Source: Ypsolopha sequella
Lineage: Eukaryota > Arthropoda > Insecta > Lepidoptera > Ypsolophidae
Direction of reading: 5' to 3'
DNA length: 64,000 nt
Assembly: GCA_934047225.1 (NCBI GenBank)
Contig: OW204000.1
Coordinates: forward strand, 19,796,001-19,860,000
The number at the start of each line of letters is the position of its first letter. Within the stretch, counting starts at the first letter, position 1. Below the pieces are notes generated by a model. That model was not told the origin of the DNA, ran no database searches, and saw nothing but the letters and a program-made list of their open reading frames with translations. Both the position numbers and the translations under genes were made by a program. Below, piece after piece: positions 56,661 to 64,000 of this stretch.

Positions 56661-57141
56661 TCGACTACGTGTTACCGGAAATTGATAATCAAATATATAA
56701 ATAAATACATTCAAAAGTTGGTTACTTTGTTTGTCTTCAAACTGTGATCGGATTGCGATGAAAATTTACATTGAATTAGTTTATGACTTAAGAGGGCCCT
56801 TTACGTAAGCCTGAATTTTTCTTAAGATTCATACAAAAGGTAAAAACTGAATGCGAAGTCAACAGCTTATTTTCTTCATATTTTTTTTCAAAAGTATTAT
56901 CTAGCGTCATCTAACTACGTCTCTATATTATAGTTCAAAAAGCAAAATTTTTATAAAAAAAATCATATGATGATGGCCGTAACGATATGTGGTTTGTCTT
57001 TGTGAAGCGCACCATTTATATCAATAGTAATCGCTAACAGACAATGGTTCTGAGTCTGTACTGAGCCGAGATGGTGATTACCTGCGCTGCGCACGCGCAC
57101 GATCTGACAGATCGCCTTCGACAACCATGAATTTAGGTGTT
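56661..57141. other. Left flank of the large palindrome
   Basis: A GC-rich patch at 57080-57110 ('gcgctgcgcacgcgcacgat') is present only on this side and is not mirrored to the right of 60807. No gene was recognised. Confidence 0.45.
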
Positions 57142-57900
57142 ATAGCTAGGTTTGTCTTGCCAACCAATGTATGGAGGGGTCGCCGTTCGGTATCGGATGG
57201 ATTCACTTGGCACAGATGTATATTGGGTTAATCTCAGCTGATTAAGCCCGGTAGCCATCGACCCCCCCATTGTGGGTGGGGGGGATATGCACTCAAAGTC
57301 TTACGTCGCCGCGCTTAAGACAAAAATTCATATCGTCTTCAATTTACCTACTATCTCGAATGTGGTATCATTTTCGGCTAAAAATGAATCGAGGAATTCA
57401 TTTTTAAAACATTTTGTGTACAGTTTCATACAAAAATCATAAGATATTGTCGAAAGTATGTTAGTTGGTCTGCTATTTTTTTTATTCAAAATTCCATATC
57501 CTTAAAAATAACAAGCTTTTTTAATAAAAAAAAATACTTTCTTAAAGTATATTTAATCAGCTTTAAATATATATATACATTTTATGTACTTACTATAGAA
57601 CATCTACTTGAAAAAAAATCGAACATGGTTTGCGACGGCTGCGAAATATTTTTTCGATCCGCCTGTCCCACGTAAGCTAAGTTGTATGTATATTTTTATC
57701 AATGTTAATGGTTAATGTCATTATGCTTCAGACAGCATTATTTAATTTAAATATAAGAAATTATTTAAACAGTAAATATTTTGGTTGAAAAGTGAGTTTC
57801 AAAGATAGGTTAGTTTTTAATACAAAATATATAGAATACAAATTTTACTTTATCATTGGCTTTTGTGTGACGAACTGCTATTATCAAATTGCTGCTATTA

Positions 57901-58455
57901 GAAAGAAAGAAAGAAACAAAGAAAATACGTTTATTTTGAGAGCTACACTATTACAAACAGTTTAAGGCTTATACATATAACTAGGTAGTTTATAAGATAC
58001 AGCCAACAAAAATGTCTCTGACTCAGTAAAATGCCACAGCAGAATTGTGACGCTGATCTTCCGTCAGAGGCCGCGAGTTGCGACACATGTGATGTAACAA
58101 AATTTATAGCACACCGTGCGTAAAATGAAACCTTTACGCACGCTGCGTTCCATCGCTCTCGTATCGTAATGTACTATTTATGATAAAACGAAGATTGTCT
58201 CTGTGTGACGTAAGAAAATTTACTAATTTAATAATTTACAAAAATAAGAAAATTCACTACAAGAAAATGTTATTATAAGACCCTTTCTTTTTCAACAAAC
58301 ATACATACATGCATATACTCACGCCTGTCTCCCAGAGGGGCAGGCAGAGACTACAGATTTCAGTACAGAGAAAATTTATTTTTCAAAACATGTAAAATGG
58401 CTTTAAATAAATATTAAATTTAATTTTGTTGATCTTGTAAATAAGATGCTAACCA
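57901..58455 (-). repeat. Family D and E insertions within the left arm
   Basis: 'gaaagaaagaaagaaacaaa' begins the insert. 'gactcagtaaaatgccacag' and 'tgacgctgatcttccgtcag' are the family D core. 'tcacgcctgtctcccagagg' at 58320-58345 is family E. The right arm reads through the site without them. Confidence 0.75.
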
Positions 58456-58781
58456 AAAATATTAAGCAAATTAGCCAGTTTGACAATAAAAATCGTACGT
58501 TTCTTACACAGAATTCCAGGGCAGATCTCAGGACAACCAGGTAGCAAGTCTAAGCAAAGCCTAAAGTATGCATGTGTATAGCACTGCGAGGTTGTCTTCC
58601 GTATGGATTTTTATGTCAATGTATTTTTATTATAGTTTTTCATACTCGTTGCTAGAACTACAATTTCCACCACAGTGACATAATTAGGTGCATTTTAATT
58701 AGGTAAGCAACTGTGGAGTTAAAAAAATAAGTTTTCTAGACAGAATAATTTCTAACCACGCAGGTTTCGTTTAAGTTATAC

Positions 58782-58990
58782 TTACTTATCATACATCGCT
58801 TTGATAAATTTTTGAATAATTGTATTCGCGTTTTCAACGTCTTCATCAGCTAGCATGATAAACCCGCTAGTTGCGGATGGAAAAGCATTCCATGCTTCGT
58901 ACGCAGTTTTTTTCTTCTTCCACTAAACGCTGAAACTGTGTCACATCCAGTTAACGCATTAAATACCGGCAGCGCTCTTGCTTTTTCAGG
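58782..58990 (-). pseudogene. Transposon-like protein fragment with GCDT motif, left copy
   Basis: The minus strand reads PEKARALPVFNALTGCDTVS, then AFSGRRKK, a 1-bp loss in an A-run (58907-58913), then TAYEAWNAFPSATSGFIMLA to KAMYDK and stop. I know the 'ALP-F-A-TGCDT-S-F-G-GKKTAW' pattern from unnamed transposon-like proteins of many invertebrates. The Gly-Cys-Asp and Lys-Lys layout resembles the helix-hairpin-helix end of FEN/XPG-type nucleases, but that is inference. A GTAAGT-like donor may follow at the end, so the true gene probably had introns. Start and upstream exons are missing. Confidence 0.7.
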
Positions 58991-59096
58991 GCTTTGAATA
59001 AAATAAGATCAAGCTTTTTAAGTAAGTTAATTAAATGAACGTAAGAAGAAACATTAAGGTAAATTAAAACCTAAAGAGGCTGCAATCTTGTCACAT

Positions 59097-59335
59097 GATA
59101 AAAACTGGTGGTTTTTTCCTATAAGCGAGGTATTGGCTTACGCATACGAGTATGCCCAAACACAAAAATACCAAAAAGATGGGCCAATTTTGGGAAAAAA
59201 AACTGCGTAAGAAGCATGGAATGCTTTTCCATAACAACTAGCGGGTTCAATATGCTAGCTGATGAAGACGTTGTAAACGCGAATACAATTATTCAAAAAT
59301 TTACCGTAACGATGTATGATAAGTAAGTATAAATT
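59097..59335 (+). pseudogene. Transposon-like protein fragment, right copy, first part
   Basis: The frame at 59097-59204 reads NWWFFPISEVLAYAYEYAQT and on to GKKTA, then an in-frame stop. After that the same EAWNAFP ... MLADEDVVNANTIIQKF block as the left copy continues in a shifted frame to MYDK at 59323. The part before GKKTA differs from the left copy, which has the GCDT stretch at that point, so the two copies join different sequence here. At least one stop and one frameshift are present. Confidence 0.6.
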
Positions 59336-59430
59336 AAACGAAACCTGCGTGGTTAGAAATTATTCTGTCTAGAAAACATTTTTTTGAGCTCTTCAGTTGC
59401 TTACCTAATTTACATTTCCAATCCTGTCAG

Positions 59431-59807
59431 TACACAACGTTGAAAGAATGTAGAAGATAACTATTCTCTAAAAAAGACCGACAGCTAGAGAATATTCCAC
59501 CAACCGAAGCCAGTTTTCGACAGCATCTCCTAAGAGCTGTTTATCAGGGTGTGCACGTATGGGGCCAATCCATGGTGCCAATTCAAAATCTTCCCTGTCC
59601 AGTGGATTGGGGATGGGAAACAGACTTCAATGACGACTGGATACCAACGTGGACCACGGCACCCGTAGCTGATACCGCTTGTCTAGAATTAATTCGGTGC
59701 AAGTGCAAATCACAGTGTGGTTCTAGACACAATTATAAAAAAAATGCACCGAATTATGCCACTGTGGTGGAAATTGTGGTTCTAGCAACGAGTATGAAAA
59801 ACTATAA
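59431..59807 (+). pseudogene. Transposon-like protein, Cys-rich C-terminal exon, right copy
   Basis: After an acceptor-like 'tcctgtcag' the frame gives LKECRR-stop-LFSKKDRQLE, then NIPPTEASFRQHLLRAVYQG, WGQSMVPIQNLPCPVDWGWE and LELIRCKCKSQCGS. The TAA is one base from CAA. Near 59755 the frame shifts and ELCHCGGNCGSSNEYEKL ends at 59807. Together these give two C-x-C-x3-C clusters, the usual Cys-rich tail of this unnamed invertebrate family after its 'PPT-A-F-QH--RA-YQ' block. The left arm has lost this part. Confidence 0.75.
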
Positions 59808-61156
59808 TAAAAATACGTTGACATAAAAATCCATACGGAAGACAACCTCGCAGTGCTATACACATGCATACTTTAGGCTTTGAACTTTATGTGGGGACTT
59901 GCTACCTGGTTGTCCTGAGATCTGCCCTGGATTTCTGTGTAAGAAACGTATGATTTTAATTGTCAAACTGGCTAATTTGCTTGATAGCAGGAATTTGGTA
60001 ATAGCAGTTCGTCAATTGAAACCGTACGTTTTCAGCTGTCAAATGAATACGATTTTCTTATACAATTGCACCCTTGGTCTTCAGACCATAAACAAAGGCC
60101 AATGATAAAGTTACATTTGTATTCTATATATTCTGTATTAAAAACCAACTTATCTTTGAAACTCACTTTTAAACCAAAATATTCACAGTTTAAATTATTT
60201 TTTATATTTAAATTAAATAATGCTGTCTAAACCATAATGGCATTAACCATTAACATTGATAAAAATATACATACAACTTAGCTTGCATGGAACTGGCGGA
60301 TCGAAAAAATATTTCGCAGCCGTCGCAAACCGTGTTCGATTTTTTTTCAAGTAGATGTTCTATAGTAAGTACATAAAATGTATATATATATATTTAAAGC
60401 TGATTAAATGTACTTTAAGAAAGTATTTTTTTTTATTAAAAAAACTTGTTATTTTTAAGGATACGGAATTTTGAATAAAAAAAATAGCAGACCAACTAAC
60501 ATACTTTCGACAATATCTTATGATTTTTGTATGAAACTGTACACAAAATGTTTTAAAAATGAATTTCTCGTTTTATGTTTACCCGAAAATGATACCACAC
60601 TCGAGATAGTAGGTAAATTGAAGACGATATGAATTTTTGTCTGAAGCGCGGCGACGTAAGACTTTGAGTGCATATCCCCCCCACCCACAATGGGGGGGTG
60701 GACGGCTACCGGGCTAAATCTGCTAAGACTGACCCAATATACATATCTACTAAGTGAATTCATCCGATACCAAACGGCGACCCCCAAGGCAAGACAAACC
60801 TAGCTATTAGGGTCCAGCGCCCCTAGCATAGATGAAATTAATCGAGAAGTTTTGTCTCTCGATTATGCGTTTGACCAATGAAAACACAGGAAACCTATAT
60901 CACGTGACCATCGCTGCGAGAAACGTCTCGTCTCTACAATCGCGAACATGGGATCTTGTTTTGTCTACTTTTGACAGCTTTAGAGATAAACCGAATGAAC
61001 GAAATCAAATTTTTCTCTATATTGTTAGCATGCACATGAATTTTTCTCTTCTTTTGACGTTAGGTTCGAGACATAATTCTTCAATTTTCTCGTCGACGAG
61101 GAGCGTGCCGAGACAATTTGTCGTTTTCTTAACAGAATTTAGTTTTATTTTTGGAA

Positions 61157-64000
61157 ATGGCAAATGCCTATTATAATTACCTACTCGCGCTGCGCGCTGA
61201 AAAAGAACGTAGGAAGTTGCATCGCCGAACTTTGCGGGATCATGCAAACCCATTTGAGTTCCCGGAAAATGAATTTCGGCACATTTTCCGGATAACAAAA
61301 CCAATGGCGCTATACTTGTGCGATGAACTCAGAGAGGAGCTACAGCCGATAAATACTCGAGATGGCTTACCAGTCCATATTAAGGTAAGATATTCGATTG
61401 ACCATTGATGCCATATTGCAGAAGGGCAGTGTCAAAAATACCCGGAATAGAAGGACTTGTGTGACTAGATTGATGGTTGTGGAAGAGGCGAAAGAGGTAT
61501 CTCAGGATCGTAGCAGATGTAAATCTGTAGTCTCTGCCAACCCTTCTGGGAGACAGGCGAGAGTATATGTATGTAGGTTATGTTCCATAATTTGTTATGA
61601 TGGCACTGAGCACAGCAACTAGTTTTTAAAATCAAAAAAATGTTTCTAGGTACTGACTTCTGTCCATCTACTGGGTGATGGCAGCTACCAGAGAGGAACT
61701 GGCCAAGACCATGGTTTGTGTGTTGCACAGACCACAGTCAGTAAATATTTGGCTCAGTTTACTACTGCGGTGGTCGCAAAGTATGTTATTTATTGAAAAT
61801 TAGTGCTTGTCTTAGAAGTAATATGCTATTTTACTACGTTTTTAAAGAATGTTTCCAACTCATTTTGAATCTTTACAACCAAGTTTGTTTACAAATACTG
61901 ATTTGTTTTTTAGACTTTTGCCACTGTGGGTGATTTTTCCTGGCGATGAAGAAAGCAGAAGAAGAGTTGCTGAAGGGTTCCGGCAAAAGCATGGTCTGCC
62001 TGATGTCTTGGGGGCTGTAGATTGTACCCATGTCAAAATATTTCCTCCTTCTGGTGTCCAGCATGTTCAGTGGTTGAATAGAAAATGGATTCATACCCTG
62101 AACACACAATTAGTAAGATATAAAATTATGACTTCATTTTAATTATTTAAGCTAGTGGTGTAAGAATAGAAAATTTAGGAGCCTATATTTTTAAGTTACC
62201 ATGGGTATTTAATGTTCCCTAATATTTCAGGTAGTGGATGCAGACTGCAGAATCCTGAACGTGAACAGCCGCTTTCCAGGACGTGTTCACGATCAGTTCA
62301 TTTTCAATAACTCTAATGTGAAACAGGAATTAGTGAGACTGGATGAATTGAGGATTGGAAACTATTATCTGTTGGGTAAGTTTTTGGTACCTTTAATTGT
62401 AACTAGGTAGGTACCTATGTAAATAATAAAAAAATATATAATAATGTTTTTATTAAAAAGTTACAATATCTATAGGTACTTACATAATATCTAAAAAAAA
62501 TTGTTTTTAGGGTTCCGTACCTAAAAGGTACAAAATTTAAGAAATAGAATAGAAATATATTTATTTGCCACAACATTAAATCAATAATTAAACAATAATT
62601 ACGATTAATATGCGACAAAATGGGACAAACTCAGCATTTGCTGAAAGTTGCTAGCAACTTTACAGCGCTGGTTTTCAGTTTGCCCATCCCATACTTAAAG
62701 TTATCCATCAATCAATTTATTATTGCAGGTAGGTAAGTTAAGCTTATTCATACATTAAAATACTTAAATCAAAAAATAATTATTCAAATTAAAAATATTA
62801 CATTCAATTCAGTGAAATTAATTAATTATGGTTTATTACAAAACGATTATCATAATGTCACAAAAAAGAAAGATTATGTACAAATCATATATGACATAAT
62901 TATAAAATATTAAATGAAACATAAAATGATACATTAAAGGACAATTACAAAATTAGATTTATATTATTTACCACATTCATTCCTACATGTAAGGAAAATA
63001 TCACATATAAAGGAACCTTTATAATGAGACTCCATTCTCCATCCGTCCGTATGTTACAGCCTCATAACTTTAGCACCGTTAAAGATAAAGACTTGAAATT
63101 TGGCACAAAAATAGCATTAATTTGCCCACATATCACGGTGTAAAAAAAATATGAAAAATTTAAAATTGTTCAAAATATTTCCAAAACAAAAGTAAGAGAA
63201 ATAAAAAATATTATCCTAAAAATACAATATGGGTATCAAATTGTAGATATTAAAAAGCTGACTGTAAAAATATATACTTTTCTTCTATTTACTGGCTGGT
63301 TTTTTTTTCTTATATAAAATCTTGGCTTTTCTTTCATTCTTATAAAATTATTACAGATGGCCAGTCAAACCTGTAAAAAAAAATACATTAAATATATTTT
63401 GCAGGTGACTCTGGATATGCTCTAGAGCCTTGGCTGATGACGCCTGTGATGAATGCTCAGCCTGATAGCCCAGAGGAGAGGTACACTAAATGGCACTGTC
63501 AGGTGCGCAATGTGGTTGAGCGTACGAATGGCTACCTCAAGGGTACTTTTAGGTGCTTGGGTATAGACCGTGCCCTCCACTATGCACCTGATAAGGCCTC
63601 ACTGCTGACGACAACTTGTGCAGTATTATATAATATCATGCTTCATTATAGGTATTTGACATTTTATATTTGCCATGCATGCTATTTCAGTATATAGTGT
63701 GTTTTTTAACTGGGCCAGTACGGGGAAATAGGAACCAAAGTAAAATCTTACCGGGGACCTTTATTTTGTTAATACCATATTATAAACTTTCAAGGAAAAT
63801 ACTTAGTATAGTCCAGCAAAAAAAACAACCTGAATATTATTTCATGTATCACACATCAACGATAAACAATGTTAAAGATGGTAATGCAATATTCATTTTC
63901 TAGGGTTCCTCTCGAGGCATTGCCCATTGAAGATGAAGCCGAGCCTGCCCCACAAGCCCTGGACCCACCTGGAGGGCCTGCACTAAGACGGGGACAACAA
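61157..64000 (+). CDS. HARBI1-like PIF/Harbinger transposase, six exons seen, 3' end cut
   Basis: Exons read: 61157-61384, 61650-61780, 61914-62112, 62231-62375, 63405-63651 and 63904 to the window end. Each intron is GT...AG and phases agree, giving 349 codons without a stop. ATG at 61157 is the first in frame. The N-terminus (MANAYYNYLLALRAEKERRK) leads into a helical region. The DDE-type nuclease domain shows GAVDCTHVKIF (Asp156), VVDADCRILNVN (Asp189 or Asp191) and GRVHDQFIFNNS, then LLGDSGYALEPWLMTP and VRNVVERTNGYLKGTFRCL (Glu273). These match the Harbinger order D-D-E and the usual RNxVER block. HARBI1 proteins are about 350 residues, so the end should be near. It would cut and paste its element together with a MYB/SANT-type partner, which is not in this window. 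Open exons with invaded introns are notable. Confidence 0.9.
61483..61580 (+). repeat. Family E fragment in intron 1
   Basis: 'gaggcgaaagaggtatctca', 'ctgtagtctctgccaaccct' and 'gggagacaggcgagagtata' are the opposite strand of family E. It is fully intronic. A 74-codon frame over it is not part of the gene. Confidence 0.8.
62506..63300 (-). repeat. Family A copy in intron 4, split by family D
   Basis: 'ttttagggttccgtacctaa' and 'aaggtacaaaa' at 62506-62534 resume at 63005 as 'aaaggaacctttataatgag' and continue through 'cctcataactttagcaccgt' and 'cccacatatcacggtgtaaa', the inverse of 2730-2830. The insert (about 62535-63004) begins as family D ('ctcagcatttgctgaaagtt', 'cagcgctggttttcagtttg'). 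Confidence 0.85.

Larger units (their letters stand above)
57142..60807. mobile_element. 3.7-kb palindromic transposon pair
   Basis: Left arm 57142-58918 and right arm 59193-60807 are imperfect reverse complements. Anchors are 'agctaggtttgtcttgcc', 'cccggtagcc', 'ggtgggggggatatgcactc', 'cagggcagatctcaggacaa' and 'aaaagcattccatgcttc', each found in both. The left arm carries an insertion of about 550 bp (57901-58455, including family D and family E). The right arm keeps a stretch of about 340 bp (59410-59750) that the left arm has lost. The unique centre is about 270 bp. Protein-coding remnants point outward on both arms, so two copies of one element lie back to back. Confidence 0.85.
60810..64000 (+). 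mobile_element. PIF/Harbinger-type transposon, 5' part
   Basis: The element seems to begin at 60810 with 'gggtccagcgcccctagcat' just after TTA (60807-60809), which fits the 3-bp TWA target of PIF/Harbinger elements. It contains a HARBI1-like transposase gene from 61157. The right end and the second TTA lie past the window, so the boundary is a proposal from one side only. Confidence 0.6.

Noticed and set aside
61398..61622. Plus-strand 74-codon frame with Cys pairs inside the Harbinger gene
   Set aside because: It is made by the family E insertion in intron 1. The splice signals place it outside the coding sequence.

Overview
The window looks like a gene-poor, AT-rich intergenic or heterochromatin-like stretch of an insect nuclear genome, most probably a moth or butterfly. 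The main clue is the repeat content. There are many copies of an interspersed repeat headed by GGCCAAGTGCGAGTCGGACT and closing with GGAACCCTAAAA, together with the 'ctagcgacccgcccc' repeat and the 'ctcacgcctgtctcccagag' repeat, all of which I know from lepidopteran genomes. No host gene, rRNA or functional tRNA gene could be recognised. Almost every open frame is a chance frame or a piece of transposon.

Layout. 1-13 kb: scattered repeat copies, tRNA-like SINE heads, LINE 3' ends, hammerhead-like motifs and a small TA-flanked MITE nested in another repeat. 13.5-15.1 kb: an element with perfect 197-bp inverted arms, then a pogo/Tigger-like TA element carrying a nested repeat. 15-29 kb: old repeats and several fold-back MITEs. 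28.5-31.4 kb: stacked insertions (a hAT-like shell holding other repeats, and a fold-back element split by a LINE 3' end with a 9-bp target duplication). 35.1-36 kb: a long fold-back element. 37-50 kb: more LINE tails, repeat pairs and a 198-bp tandem duplication. 51.8-53.5 kb: a hAT transposon with a perfect 8-bp target duplication and a frameshifted transposase.

The last 7 kb is the most interesting part. From 57142 to 60807 there is a 3.7-kb imperfect palindrome whose two arms carry divergent, broken copies of a transposon-like protein with a GCDTVSAF motif and, on the right, a Cys-rich tail. At its right edge, after a TTA, begins what looks like a PIF/Harbinger element. Its six-exon transposase gene (61157 to the window end) is open in every exon and keeps the expected acidic residues, although its introns have been invaded by other repeats.

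Family labels used below (mine, not database names): A = GGCCAAGTGCGAGT...GGAACCCTAAAA; B = 'catatggagtaacagggacg' ... 'tcctggtttgacaatttag'; C = 'gtgctcgtaaag' ... 'cgcccttgtagcataaacta'; D = retroposon with microsatellite tail and a CTCAGC/TGCTGA core; E = 'ctcacgcctgtctcccagag'; F = 'ctgactgactgatctatc'; G = 'caccacccaaag...gataag'; H = 230-bp inverted-repeat MITE with a 67-codon frame. All coordinates were read by eye, so repeat edges are good to about 10-20 bases unless a target duplication fixes them.
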